Source of the DNA: Macellibacteroides fermentans
Lineage (GTDB): Bacteria; Bacteroidota; Bacteroidia; Bacteroidales; Tannerellaceae
Length of the DNA: 64,000 nucleotides
NCBI RefSeq assembly: GCF_013409575.1
Contig: NZ_JACCCY010000001.1
Location: 248,001-312,000, forward strand
Direction: 5' to 3'
Below are positions 52,435 to 62,209 of this stretch, piece by piece (positions within the stretch are counted from its first letter, which is position 1; each line of letters opens with the position of its first letter). The notes under the pieces were generated by a model. The model was given only the letters and a program-made list of their open reading frames with translations, was not told where the DNA came from and did not search any database. The position numbers and the translations under genes are program-made.

Positions 52435-55284
52435 TTACTCCACCCCCATTCCGGAAATAAAGGTATCAAAGAAACCTTTAATTTTACTTAGGATGCGTTC
52501 GCTTACCAATTTGCGCTCTTTAACGGGTGGATTTCCATCATTGCGTAACTTCAGGATTTCATCCCTTAGCGGTTCACGCTGAGTGAATATGTAATCGGAA
52601 ATGATTTTTTCAACTTTATCAAACAGCAGGTTTTCATCGGAGCACAACTTCATGAAAGCCTGCTGTTGTTCTTCTGTCCAAAAACGCTCGAAAGCATCCG
52701 GGATGGCATCCGAATCCTCAATAGCAGGCAAATTCTCACGAATAAACTTCTCAATCAGTTCACGTTTGCTCCGGAGCTGCGTCTCACCCGCAATCAGTTT
52801 AACAATCTCCGCATGGCGCCTCTCCTTGTCGGGATTGTCCTTTAAATTGGCCAATAACTTCAAGATGTAAACCACATTGATTTCATCTTTATGAATTAGT
52901 TCCAACTCAAAATCCACATCATCCAGAATAGAAACCTTCTCCTTTTGCGAATCAGACTTAACCTTATCATGCAAATCGAGGTACTTACTTTTGTAATCAT
53001 CAAAAAGCTGCTCATCCATGGGCAGATCCTCAAAGCAGAAATCAGAGAAAGTAGTCAGCACATTCTTCACCCGCATCACTTCGCGGAACGCCTTAACAAA
53101 CTCCAGATCCTCCTCTTCACTCCGCAAATCATTCACACTATCAACCGTAGGAGTAACCTGCTGCAAATGCTCGTAAGCAGCTTCAAACCGCTTTACATAA
53201 TCCTCATAAGGCTCCATTAAGATCACTTCCCTCGCATCCTTGTTGCTGAACAAAGTAATCGCATCATCTGTAGCCTGTTTCAAGTTACGGAACACCACTA
53301 TATTGCCCTGCGACTTCTGTTCGTTCAGCACACGGTTGGTACGCGAATAAGCCTGAATCAAACCATGGAACTTCAAGTTCTTGTCCACATACAACGTATT
53401 AAGCGGCTTGCTATCGAAACCTGTTAGAAACATATTAACAACCAACAGAATATCAATCTCACGAGCCTTTACACGCTTTGAAATATCATTATAGTAATTA
53501 TAAAACGACACACTATCCCGGGTAGAAAAATTAGTTTGGAACATGCCGTTATAATCTTCAATAAACTCGTCCAATTTCTCGCGGCTATGCACATTCAATC
53601 CATACAAAGCCTTTGCCTCCTCCACAACAGAAACCTCCTCGGGTAGAAACCCGTCAGCATCACGGTCGGCTTCATTAGCCGCATAACTAAATATCGTAGC
53701 AATACGCAGATTATGCTCTCCCGCCTTCTTTTTTGACTTAAACAATTCATAATACTGGATAAGCACATCCACGCTGCTCACGCAAAACATAGCCGTAAAT
53801 TCCCTGCTGTGCGTTTTACGGTCGTGGTTGGCCACAATATAGTCCGCAATCTTGCCAAGTCGAGCCGGCGACCGCATCAACTCCTCTCTGTCAATATCTT
53901 CAACCTCAATATCAATATTAGTCCTGCTCCCATCCTTATTTTGGTAACGCCCTACATACTCCACCGAAAACTTCAGCACATTCTCATCCTTTATGGCATC
54001 CGTAATCACGTATTTATGTAAGCACTCGCCAAACAATTCATGCGTTGTACGCTTGCCATGCTCATTTTTAACGGCATTATCCGCAAAAATGGGGGTACCA
54101 GTAAAGCCAAAGAACTGCGTATCCTCAAAATAATTCTCAATCCGCTTGTGCGTCTCACCAAACTGGCTCCGGTGACACTCGTCAAAAATGAAAATAATCC
54201 GTTCACTCTTGACCGACTTCAGCCGATATTCGTGGCGCTTCTTGCTGATAGCCGTATTCAATTTCTGAATGGTGGTAACAATAAGTTTGGTATTATCTTC
54301 AAGCTGGCGAACCAAAATATCCGTGCTCTCGGTACTATCGACACTCCCCTTGCTGAAACCATTAAACTCCTTGGAAGTCTGGTAATCCAAATCCCTGCGA
54401 TCCACCACGAATACCACCTTCTTCACTTCCGGCATATTCATTATAATCTGACTCGCCTTAAAGGAGGTAAGCGTCTTACCCGAACCCGTAGTATGCCAGA
54501 CATACCCATTCTTTGTAGAGTTTTTAACCCTATCTATCAAAGCCTCCACCGCATAATACTGATAAGGCCTTAACACCATCAGCACCTTATACGTCTGATT
54601 TAATACAATATACTTACAAATCATTTTAGACACATGGCAGGTATCCAGAAATGAAAATGTAAACTTGTCGAGCTGCGTAATCAGCTTATTATTGGGGTCA
54701 CTCCAAAAGAACGTCTGCTTAAACGATTGTGATTTATTGTTGGCATAATACTTTGTATTCACACCGTTGGAGATAACAAAAATCTGAATAAACTGAAACA
54801 GAGCCAACGAAGCCCCGTAAGAATGACGATGGTAGCGATTGGTCTGATTAAAAGCCTCCTTCAGTTCAATCCCCCTGCGTTTCAGTTCTATCTGTACCAA
54901 TGGCAGCCCATTAATCAGCAAAGTAACATCGTACCGGTTTTTATATTTCCCCTCCATAGTAACCTGGTTGGTAACCTGGAACAAGTTCTGACACCAATTC
55001 TCCTGATTCAAGAAATCGAAATACAAATCCTCCCCATTATCCCGTACAATATGCTGTTTCTCACGCAGAGTAACTGCCTTGTCGAATACAGAACCCTTAC
55101 TTAAGATATTCAGTACCCGCTGAAACTCCAACTCGGTAAATACAATTCCGTTGTGCTTTTCCAACTGCAATTTCAAATTGCCCAATAAATCCCTTTCATC
55201 TTTGATAGGCACATACGTATAACCCAACAGCTGAAGCTGAGTCACCAAATTATTTTCCAACACTTGTTCCGGTTGAGTAGTCAT
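52435..55284 (-). CDS. hsdR: Type I restriction endonuclease subunit R
   Basis: From the ATG at 55284 the product is 949 residues. The N-terminal nuclease domain shows a PD-(D/E)xK pattern: Asp119 in NRYDVTLL and Glu133-x-Lys135 in VQIELK. A DEAD-like translocase follows: Walker A TTGSGKT (265-271), DECH (368-371), the FFGFTGTPIF motif near 414 and the C-terminal helicase lobe with AYSRTNRVL. The C-terminus (about 780-949) is the helical HsdM-binding part. An upstream in-frame ATG at 55326 adds 14 residues; the MTTQPEQ start looks more natural. It cuts unmodified DNA after ATP-driven translocation, in complex with HsdM2S. Confidence 0.95.
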   Translation of the reverse strand: MTTQPEQVLENNLVTQLQLLGYTYVPIKDERDLLGNLKLQLEKHNGIVFTELEFQRVLNILSKGSVFDKAVTLREKQHIVRDNGEDLYFDFLNQENWCQNLFQVTNQVTMEGKYKNRYDVTLLINGLPLVQIELKRRGIELKEAFNQTNRYHRHSYGASLALFQFIQIFVISNGVNTKYYANNKSQSFKQTFFWSDPNNKLITQLDKFTFSFLDTCHVSKMICKYIVLNQTYKVLMVLRPYQYYAVEALIDRVKNSTKNGYVWHTTGSGKTLTSFKASQIIMNMPEVKKVVFVVDRRDLDYQTSKEFNGFSKGSVDSTESTDILVRQLEDNTKLIVTTIQKLNTAISKKRHEYRLKSVKSERIIFIFDECHRSQFGETHKRIENYFEDTQFFGFTGTPIFADNAVKNEHGKRTTHELFGECLHKYVITDAIKDENVLKFSVEYVGRYQNKDGSRTNIDIEVEDIDREELMRSPARLGKIADYIVANHDRKTHSREFTAMFCVSSVDVLIQYYELFKSKKKAGEHNLRIATIFSYAANEADRDADGFLPEEVSVVEEAKALYGLNVHSREKLDEFIEDYNGMFQTNFSTRDSVSFYNYYNDISKRVKAREIDILLVVNMFLTGFDSKPLNTLYVDKNLKFHGLIQAYSRTNRVLNEQKSQGNIVVFRNLKQATDDAITLFSNKDAREVILMEPYEDYVKRFEAAYEHLQQVTPTVDSVNDLRSEEEDLEFVKAFREVMRVKNVLTTFSDFCFEDLPMDEQLFDDYKSKYLDLHDKVKSDSQKEKVSILDDVDFELELIHKDEINVVYILKLLANLKDNPDKERRHAEIVKLIAGETQLRSKRELIEKFIRENLPAIEDSDAIPDAFERFWTEEQQQAFMKLCSDENLLFDKVEKIISDYIFTQREPLRDEILKLRNDGNPPVKERKLVSERILSKIKGFFDTFISGMGVE

Positions 55285-55411
55285 TTCATTTAAAGTTTTG
55301 TCAGCAATGATAGCCTGATATATCAATAATGGATATCAGATTCCAATTTCATACTAAAAGCAAACTCTATAGGCGATTGAATATAGAGTTATACAAAGGT
55401 AGAACAAATAA

Positions 55412-56032
55412 TTATAAATTCAATAACTCAAATATTTTATAAATCTCAGCCTTTCCTGTTTCGGGACTTTCTATATCGAATTCTCCTAACCTCTTTGCGT
55501 TATCTATCGCTACAGATAGGCCAGGCTTAAGCAAAAGATAAATATTTTTCGTTTTGTAATACTTTTCGGTCTTTTCATATCCCTCTAAAATCGTACCCTT
55601 AAATTGCTTTGAGACATCTTTAAAACTACTGTAATATTTACTCGTTTGTTTTAAATGCAATAAATACCAATACTCCAGACAAGGGGTATTAATCAGTACA
55701 TGAACATTATCCAACTGCTCAAGGGAATCAATATACTCTTTTAACTCCTGTAATGCAGACTTACCCCCGCCACGTCTTTCTTTATCTTCTTTAATGATAA
55801 CATCCAAGTCAATCACCCATATTACCTTTGTAAATTCAGCAGCGTTATCAACCACTAAATCATACAATTCAGATAATTTCTTCTTTTTAGGAAGATCAGG
55901 TTTAATATCTACATTCTTTAAAGATTCATATTGCTTAAGCAATTGAAAATACCACACTTCCGTTTCACCATCCACAACAATGGAGTATACATCCTTACCG
56001 GCACCTTTCCTTGTACTTTTACTCCTTGCCAT
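55412..56032 (-). CDS. rloB: RloB family protein
   Basis: A 206-residue protein of the RloB family from MARSKSTRK (an ATG two codons earlier, at 56038, is also possible). It has a TOPRIM-like layout: DGETE at about residues 21-25 and an Asp-x-Asp in WVIDLDV about residues 73-79, followed by TPCLEYWYLLHL, the most conserved RloB stretch. It overlaps the rloA end by 14 nt, so the two are coupled. RloA/RloB pairs occur inside type I R-M loci and are homologous to the AbiLi/AbiLii abortive-infection pair. RloB is the likely effector nuclease. Confidence 0.87.
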   Translation of the reverse strand: MARSKSTRKGAGKDVYSIVVDGETEVWYFQLLKQYESLKNVDIKPDLPKKKKLSELYDLVVDNAAEFTKVIWVIDLDVIIKEDKERRGGGKSALQELKEYIDSLEQLDNVHVLINTPCLEYWYLLHLKQTSKYYSSFKDVSKQFKGTILEGYEKTEKYYKTKNIYLLLKPGLSVAIDNAKRLGEFDIESPETGKAEIYKIFELLNL

Positions 56033-57338
56033 CTTCAATATTGATAAAATAATCGTTTAGATTTGGTCTTGCTCCCAGCTTTCCTATTTTATAGGCATTA
56101 TAGATTGATGTGGTATTTCTGATTACGGACGAGTCAAAATCAGAAAGCGAATAGAGATCAACACAACCAGCATCATTTTTGTCGGTAAACCAAATAGAAT
56201 CATTGCGGAGAATATCCTTTTCCATAAGAAATTCCCTGTGATGTGTCGTAGCGATAATTTGCGAATGCTTACTATTTACCAAAAATGTAAGTATAAAATA
56301 CTTGAACAGATCCGGATGCAACGAAGACTCCAATTCATCAATCGGGAAAATCACATCGTTACGTATCATCATATCAAGTAAACCGCTAAACTGATAATAT
56401 CTTTGTGTACCGGCAGACTCAACCCGGTAAGGTAACACAACCGTCGAACCGTTTTCAATCGTGTGATGAAATAGCACCTCCTTCGATTCTAGTACACCTT
56501 TCTCCTTTATTTCCGTTTTCTTATTTTCGGATAATTTTAGTTTCTCAATCAACAAATTTAATAATTCAGGAGAGTTGACTAACTCCTTTTTTTCAATTGA
56601 TATACCCGAAATATTAAAATCAGCCTTCTTTAAAATCTGGACAACATTATTTGTATCAATTTCTTTATTCTCAATTTTAGAAGACACATAAGCCAGCAAG
56701 TCTGTTCTTGGTTCAATAAGAGGTTTTAATTTTGTTTTAAACCAATCAGACACCTCCTGCAATTCAAACGATTCAATATTAGTTTTCAGGTATCCACCCA
56801 GTACAGTGTTATTCCACAATGTATTTGCCTCCAATGCAGCTTTATGTTCGTTTGACAGGGATATCTTACTACCAATCTCATTAATTATTGTTAGCTGCTT
56901 AGCCATATCGGTAGTACGACTAAACACCAACGCTTTTCGAGGATTATAAAAAAATAGCTTTTCGCTTACGATGGCCGATTTATTCAACTCCACTTCATAA
57001 AGATACTTTACTTCATTCTGAATAAATTCAAGAGAAAAAAAAGTATTCCCAGCACGAGTCTTTGAGTCAAACAAATAAGGTTCAAAATCGAACACATCAG
57101 TCTTCTTGGTAAACGGATCGTTCACCATTTGACGCAAAAAATCAAGCGCGTTAAGCACAGTCGTCTTTCCCGAAGCATTAGCACCGTAAATCAAACCAAT
57201 CTTAAGTAAACGGAGCTTTCCATTTAATTTTTTACTGACATAATACTCTTCCAAATCCTTCGATGCAGTCGCGTCAAAAGACAACTTAACCTTGTTTTTA
57301 ATACAGAGATAATTCTGTACAGAAAAGTTTACTATCAT
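56019..57338 (-). CDS. rloA: RloA-like AAA ATPase
   Basis: A 439-residue ATPase of the AAA_15/SMC-like group. Walker A is GANASGKT (residues 52-59) after LKIGLIY; an insertion of about 250 residues follows; the signature-like AGTQRYYQFSG lies near 310 and Walker B VIFPIDELESSLHP near 325-340, with the H-switch IIATTHHREFL after it. ATPases of this type gate a partner nuclease and respond to phage infection. It overlaps rloB by 14 nt at its 3' end. Confidence 0.87.
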   Translation of the reverse strand: MIVNFSVQNYLCIKNKVKLSFDATASKDLEEYYVSKKLNGKLRLLKIGLIYGANASGKTTVLNALDFLRQMVNDPFTKKTDVFDFEPYLFDSKTRAGNTFFSLEFIQNEVKYLYEVELNKSAIVSEKLFFYNPRKALVFSRTTDMAKQLTIINEIGSKISLSNEHKAALEANTLWNNTVLGGYLKTNIESFELQEVSDWFKTKLKPLIEPRTDLLAYVSSKIENKEIDTNNVVQILKKADFNISGISIEKKELVNSPELLNLLIEKLKLSENKKTEIKEKGVLESKEVLFHHTIENGSTVVLPYRVESAGTQRYYQFSGLLDMMIRNDVIFPIDELESSLHPDLFKYFILTFLVNSKHSQIIATTHHREFLMEKDILRNDSIWFTDKNDAGCVDLYSLSDFDSSVIRNTTSIYNAYKIGKLGARPNLNDYFINIEDGKE

Positions 57339-57446
57339 TTTATGTGCTATTTATGTAATTTGTTTACAAATATGCAAACTAAAATATCCATATACAACTT
57401 TTAATAAATAATATTTGAATTGCATCTGCAAAATCTGGCAAAACAA

Positions 57447-58319
57447 TTAATATTTAGAATCATCTCCATCTTTACTGTAACGGAGATAGAATTTATTAAC
57501 TGCAGCATCTGTAAAGTGCCACTCTTTAATTTCTCTATTATCGCAATCTCTTCTGAAGACCTTTTTGATAGCCACCTTTTTGGGAAGGTTCTTTATTTCA
57601 CTGATATAGAAATCATTCTTAATTTGAATATCATCGCCGGAATTTCTCATCGAATAAGTGATGATATTACTGAAGGTAACAGGCGAATTTGCCGAAGTAA
57701 ATTTAAGCGGTCTCACTTGTTTCTTAGACGGATACAACAGCAAATTACAATCACGGTAAAGAGTTTCATATATTGAATATTCAGAAAAGTATTTAGCGGT
57801 ATGCGGAGGAATAGCGACGATAGGCTCCTCGGAGTAAGTAACCTGGCTTGAAGTGGCTGTAGACTTTTCCTTGGCATCCGTTCCTCCAAACAGACCCGGC
57901 ATCAGCACACTTAGATCGGCAATTTTAGAAGCTTTGCCATCTTCCGAAACACTATTCAGCACCGGCAATCCATTTTTGAAACCCCACGCACTAACAGACT
58001 GCTGATTTGAAAAACTCTGTGACACACTCTTTGCGAACGTTCTGTTAAGGGAATAATCGTAAGCGATCCCATTCTTCACAAAGAAACTTTCCGCCAGATT
58101 CACATAAATGGTAAGATCCGATTTATTATGAAAAAGAAAACCAGCGTTTCCCCCCTCCGACCACAAGTTATAATACACTTTACAATTTGCATCCTCAAAG
58201 AACAAAGCATTCTGTTCTGATTTCAGGTTATCGCACTGTGTGGTAGCCACCTGAAAGAAAGTTGATTTACACGAGCTCAAAGCAAGAACAACAAACAACG
58301 AAAGAAATAAATGTTTCAT
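57447..58319 (-). CDS. Lipoprotein of unknown function within the R-M locus
   Basis: From the ATG at 58319 the product is 290 residues with a typical lipoprotein signal (MKHLFLSLFVVLALSSC, Cys17). The mature part has four further Cys and a strand-rich middle (CKVYYNLWSEGGNAGFLFHN, DLTIYVNLAESFFVKNG). No domain is recognised. It is an odd neighbour: an envelope lipoprotein between the XRE regulator and rloA in a defence locus. The longer reading frame to 58388 has no better start. Confidence 0.65.
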   Translation of the reverse strand: MKHLFLSLFVVLALSSCKSTFFQVATTQCDNLKSEQNALFFEDANCKVYYNLWSEGGNAGFLFHNKSDLTIYVNLAESFFVKNGIAYDYSLNRTFAKSVSQSFSNQQSVSAWGFKNGLPVLNSVSEDGKASKIADLSVLMPGLFGGTDAKEKSTATSSQVTYSEEPIVAIPPHTAKYFSEYSIYETLYRDCNLLLYPSKKQVRPLKFTSANSPVTFSNIITYSMRNSGDDIQIKNDFYISEIKNLPKKVAIKKVFRRDCDNREIKEWHFTDAAVNKFYLRYSKDGDDSKY

Positions 58320-58446
58320 AATAGTAATAAGTTTATCCCTATTCCCTCTGGATAAAATTAAAATAATAAAGCGGGGAATCAACCTCAAAAGGTTCGCTTC
58401 ATACTAACTATGTGTTCAAAAAAGATAGGTGCTATTATCCATTATA

Positions 58447-58749
58447 TTATTTATCAATATTTTCATCCTTATTAAAGCTATCGGCTTTTACAAGAGTATC
58501 CAAATCTTCAAAGCTCAAACGGGGAGCCATTCCAATTGCCAGAGACAACTCAACCAGTTTAGAAATAAGGTGATCAGCATCTCCATTTAATATCTCACTA
58601 ATGTAATCCTTCGAAACTCCCAATTTTTCAGCCAACTGTGTCCGGTTCAGACCATTTCTTTGCATGTATTTTTCAACTTCGTTGAAAAGGTCTATTTGTA
58701 TCTTTGACAGCCAATATTCTTTACTATTTAGCAATTCTTCTCTTTTCAT
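58447..58749 (-). CDS. XRE-family helix-turn-helix regulator
   Basis: A 100-residue protein with an XRE HTH at about residues 35-60: NRTQLAEKLGVSKDYISEILNG. It resembles HigA-type antitoxins and R-M controller proteins. It lies 46 nt after the hsdS end and is followed by the lipoprotein gene. No partner toxin gene is seen next to it, so a regulatory role for the locus is more likely than a toxin-antitoxin pair. Confidence 0.8.
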   Translation of the reverse strand: MKREELLNSKEYWLSKIQIDLFNEVEKYMQRNGLNRTQLAEKLGVSKDYISEILNGDADHLISKLVELSLAIGMAPRLSFEDLDTLVKADSFNKDENIDK

Positions 58750-58795
58750 ATTGCCTGATTTGTTAGGTAATTAGTCTTACGTTACACAACTAAAA

Positions 58796-59992
58796 TCAAC
58801 AAAACATTTGCTGTAACAATCCCTTCTTCCAGGCTTCCATCTTTTCAATCTGTGCACTGCAATGGTTTATCTTTTCATCTATGGCAGAGAGGAAGGTGGC
58901 TATTTTTTGTTGTTCAGGGAGAGAAGGGCATAAAACTTCAATTGAGCTTATATCACGACCATTTACTGCCGTAAATGTACTTCCTTGTTCTAACCGACCC
59001 CATTTAGGCTCATAGTCTAAAAGAAATTGATATAAGAATTCAATATCACTGTAGGGATTATTTCTAATAGAGCATACTCCTCTTCCAATGCAAGCATCAT
59101 AAATTGATTTAGCAACCATCCCAACAGGTGCTCGTACTGTTAAGATCAAGTCTCCAGCCTTGCATTCTTTTGTTGGTTCACTAGTCCAATTTCGTGGATT
59201 GGTAATCCTATTCGTAATATCAGCATTGCCTTGAATAAGTAATTTACCAATTTTATCCGTATTATAAGTTTTTGAATCAGGTGATTGCCCCATTGTTATG
59301 GTTGCAACTTTACCTAATGTTTTTTCTTGCCAATCGGGGAAGTCTTGGTTGTTGTCGTCTTTGAAGCGGAGTTCTTGGGAAAACAATTTTTGCATTACCC
59401 CTTTTTTATATTGTTCCAAAAGGGTTTTCTTCTTTTTCAGCTGGGTAAGTTTTTCATCTACAGCCGTTAGAAAGGTTGCTATTTTGGTTTGCTCAGCAAG
59501 TGAAGGTAATTTAATTACAGTATTCTTAATTGAAGTTAATGATAAATTTTTAATTGTAGTACCTGAAAGCTCTGATGTAAAATAATTAATAACATTCGAA
59601 GTTTGAAGTGTACTATAAATAAATAATCGATCAATCGATTCAATTACATTTATATAACACGCACTTTTACCTAATATCACTTGTTCATTCTCATATAAAG
59701 CCAAGCTTCCAATAGTACCATTTATAGAAATAAGGATACTCGTATTATTTAATTCCTTTTTATGTTTTAGGTATTCTTCTATTTCAACTTTTTTTGTATT
59801 CTCGTTAATTATTACTTTCCCATTTATCAGATTATTTCCATTAATAAAATAATAAACACTATCATCTGTGTATTTGGGTGTTGAATGTAAACCATCACTT
59901 AATTTAGTAGTAATCTCCCCCAACTTCTTTTCTTCCCACTCCCCTGTAAACTCGGGGAAGCGGAGTTTTGGTGTGTTCTTTTTCTTTTCCAT
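58796..59992 (-). CDS. hsdS: Type I restriction-modification specificity subunit S
   Basis: From the ATG at 59992 the product is 398 residues with the normal HsdS plan: TRD1 (about 15-165), a conserved spacer (LAEQTKIATFLTAVDEKLTQ, about 172-190, with a following coiled coil), TRD2 (about 220-345) and a second spacer repeat (LPEQQKIATFLSAIDEKI). The TRDs read the two halves of the recognition site. The start is 2 nt after the hsdM stop. No second partial hsdS gene or inverted copy lies nearby, so phase variation by inversion is not evident here. Confidence 0.93.
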   Translation of the reverse strand: MEKKKNTPKLRFPEFTGEWEEKKLGEITTKLSDGLHSTPKYTDDSVYYFINGNNLINGKVIINENTKKVEIEEYLKHKKELNNTSILISINGTIGSLALYENEQVILGKSACYINVIESIDRLFIYSTLQTSNVINYFTSELSGTTIKNLSLTSIKNTVIKLPSLAEQTKIATFLTAVDEKLTQLKKKKTLLEQYKKGVMQKLFSQELRFKDDNNQDFPDWQEKTLGKVATITMGQSPDSKTYNTDKIGKLLIQGNADITNRITNPRNWTSEPTKECKAGDLILTVRAPVGMVAKSIYDACIGRGVCSIRNNPYSDIEFLYQFLLDYEPKWGRLEQGSTFTAVNGRDISSIEVLCPSLPEQQKIATFLSAIDEKINHCSAQIEKMEAWKKGLLQQMFC

Positions 59993-59994
59993 GG

Positions 59995-61566
59995 TTAGAA
60001 GGGGGTTGGGATGTTTAGTTCTTTGCAATAGGAGGCAATGGTTTTGTCGGTCTCGGCCATTGCTTTATCAAGGGATACCAGCTCGGCTGCCAGTTGGTTG
60101 ATGTCGATGTTTTCTTCGGCTTCGAAGGTATCAACGTAGCGGGGGATGTTCAGATTGTAGTCGTTTCCGGCTATATCGGCTAGGGTAGCCAGTTTGCTGT
60201 ATTTGGCTTCCTCGCTTCGGTTGCGGTAGGTGGTAACGATCTTTTCGATGTCCTCGTTGCGTAACACATTCTGGGTTTTCACCTTTTCGAAATGCTGACT
60301 GGCATCAATAAAGAGCACGTCGTTGGGGTTCTCTCGGCACTTCTTGAATACCAGAATACAGGTAGGAATGCTTGTGCCGTAAAAGATATTGGCAGGCAGA
60401 CCGATCACGGCATCCAGGTAATTACGCTCTTCAATCAGGTAGCGGCGTATCTGCAGCTCTGCCCCACCCCGGAACAAAGCTCCGTGAGGTAATACAATGG
60501 CCATGGTGCCGTTGTCTGCCAGCTGATAAACCATGTGCTGCACAAAGGCAAAGTCGGCTTTGCTGGAAGGAGCCAGCTTGCCGTAATGACTAAAGCGGTC
60601 GTCCGTCATAAAAAGCTGACTGGCACTCCAGTTGGCCGAAAAGGGAGGATTTGCCACCACCGCCTCGAAACGCTTGTCGAGGTGCTGCGGATGCTCCAGG
60701 GTATCTTCCTGGCGTATATCGAACTTGGTAAAATGCACATCGTGAAGAATCATGTTCATGCGGCAAAGGTTGTAGGTGGTCCGGTTCAGCTCCTGGCCAC
60801 AGAACTCGTTCACGTCTTGCACTTCCCTGGCTACACGCAACAACAGCGAACCACTGCCGCAGGTTGGGTCGTAAACAGATTTCAGTCGGCTCTTACCGGT
60901 GGTTACTATCTTTGCCAAAATCTTGCTGACTTCCTGAGGCGTGTAAAACTCGCCGGCCTTCTTCCCTGCCCCGCTGGCAAACTGTCCGATAAGGTATTCG
61001 TAAGCATCGCCCAGCACATCCAGCTCGGTATCTTCCAAGTGAAAATCAATCTTGTCCAGGTACACCAGAACTTTTACAATCAGCTCGTTCTTAGCCGACT
61101 CCGTTCTTCCCAGCTTGGTACTGGTAAGATCCATATCTTCAAACAGATTATCAAAATCGTCTTCGCTTGCCGTACCCATGGTGCTCTGTTCGATGTTGGT
61201 AAGGATACGCTTCAGATCTTCCAGTATGAAATTATCGGCACCTTCGGTATCTCCGTTTCCCCGCTTGGCCATCTGGCTGAACAGTTCCGTTGGCTTAAGA
61301 AAATACCCCAGCTTTTCCAATGCTTCGTCCCGGATTGCCTCCAGATACTCCTGTCCGGGCTCCGTATGCTCGTCCACTTCCACATACTTAATACCATCAG
61401 GCACAAGTATTTCGTCCGCATATCGGTTCATCTTTTCGGAAAGATATTTATAGAAAATAAAGCCAAGGATATAATCGCGGAATTCATCCGCATTCATTTT
61501 CCCGCGCAAGGTGTTGGCAATGTTCCAAAGCTGCTGTTCTAGCTGCCTTTTATGATCTTCAGACAT
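59995..61566 (-). CDS. hsdM: Type I restriction-modification DNA methyltransferase subunit M
   Basis: A 523-residue N6-adenine methyltransferase. A helical N-terminal domain (residues about 5-130) is followed by the SAM-binding domain with motif I DPTCGSGS (233-240) and motif IV NPPF (306-309). The C-terminal region contains the FDIRQEDTL and GNDYNLNIPRY segments usual in HsdM. It modifies the HsdS-defined site and protects host DNA. It is the first gene of the minus-strand locus, with a -7 box at 61615-61622. Confidence 0.96.
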   Translation of the reverse strand: MSEDHKRQLEQQLWNIANTLRGKMNADEFRDYILGFIFYKYLSEKMNRYADEILVPDGIKYVEVDEHTEPGQEYLEAIRDEALEKLGYFLKPTELFSQMAKRGNGDTEGADNFILEDLKRILTNIEQSTMGTASEDDFDNLFEDMDLTSTKLGRTESAKNELIVKVLVYLDKIDFHLEDTELDVLGDAYEYLIGQFASGAGKKAGEFYTPQEVSKILAKIVTTGKSRLKSVYDPTCGSGSLLLRVAREVQDVNEFCGQELNRTTYNLCRMNMILHDVHFTKFDIRQEDTLEHPQHLDKRFEAVVANPPFSANWSASQLFMTDDRFSHYGKLAPSSKADFAFVQHMVYQLADNGTMAIVLPHGALFRGGAELQIRRYLIEERNYLDAVIGLPANIFYGTSIPTCILVFKKCRENPNDVLFIDASQHFEKVKTQNVLRNEDIEKIVTTYRNRSEEAKYSKLATLADIAGNDYNLNIPRYVDTFEAEENIDINQLAAELVSLDKAMAETDKTIASYCKELNIPTPF

Positions 61567-61614
61567 GGTATTTTGTTAAACTGTTAGATTATAATTTGTT
61601 CACTATTTCGTAAA

Positions 61615-61622
61615 CAAATATA
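61615..61622 (-). promoter_or_regulatory. Candidate -7 box TATATTTG for the hsd locus
   Basis: On the minus strand TATATTTG fits TAnnTTTG, 48 nt before the hsdM start. A CAAA (TTTG on the minus strand) lies at 61648-61651, a little further than the normal -33. Confidence 0.45.
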
Positions 61623-61724
61623 CGCAATTAAATTAACAATCCCTACACAAAAGCCAAATAATATATTAATTAAATCGACTCCATGTTTCCTACCCGAAGA
61701 TATTCAGGGACTTCCCGAAAAAAG

Positions 61725-61790
61725 TGTTAGGACTTTTTACTCGAAATGTTAGGACTTTTTGTGCTAAATGTTAGGACTTTTTTCTCAAAA
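61725..61790. repeat. Three tandem 22-bp repeats (TGTTAGGACTTTTT units)
   Basis: Units begin at 61725, 61747 and 61769 with exact 22-bp spacing; each begins TGTTAGGACTTTTT and ends with an A-run, with a variable middle. A partial TGT restart follows at 61791. Period and position upstream of hsdM suggest regulatory or iteron-like sites. Confidence 0.8.
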
Positions 61791-61799
61791 TGTACCTGC

Positions 61800-62209
61800 A
61801 AATTTAGAGGCTTTTAGGTGGATGTGTTAAACAACATGTTTTATTACGTCTTAAATATTTGGTTATCCTGATATTTTGGCGTAATTTTGTTTTTTATAAA
61901 ATAGTGGTTCTGACAAAGGCTTAAACGTAAAGACGTCCCTAAATCCTGCTTTTAACCATTTTCTTCCCCCTCCATTCTGTTGATTTATATTAAATTCGGA
62001 TTTATTTTAATACTCTATTAAAGAACATGAATACTATATTAAGAAAGGACAGGACACCAGTCAGGACAACTACCCCTTCAGATACCGTATCAATCCTAGG
62101 TTTTACCGCTGCATTCAGCGCTGCAGATTTTACAGCCCCTTTTTGCAACAGATAAATCTTATGGCTTGTTTTATTAGTGTGGCATTTGCCGCAACTAATA
62201 AATAAATAT
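61800..62209. other. Gene-free stretch upstream of the secreted protein
   Basis: No reading frame here is convincing. Two short frames (minus 62002-62223, plus 62027-62158) were considered and rejected. Apart from the repeats just before it, nothing is recognised. Confidence 0.4.

Noticed and set aside
58447-58749. XRE protein as antitoxin of a toxin-antitoxin pair
   Set aside because: No short toxin gene adjoins it: the next genes are hsdS and a 290-residue lipoprotein.
58796-59992. Phase-variable hsdS by inversion
   Set aside because: Only one hsdS is present, without a partner fragment, recombinase gene or inverted repeats of TRD length nearby.
60535-61542. A 335-residue plus-strand frame opposite hsdM
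   Set aside because: It is antisense to a textbook methyltransferase, has no recognisable domain or promoter, and its length is a by-product of the codon pattern of hsdM.
61725-61790. Possible CRISPR array
   Set aside because: The repeats are contiguous 22-bp units with no spacers and no cas genes in the window.
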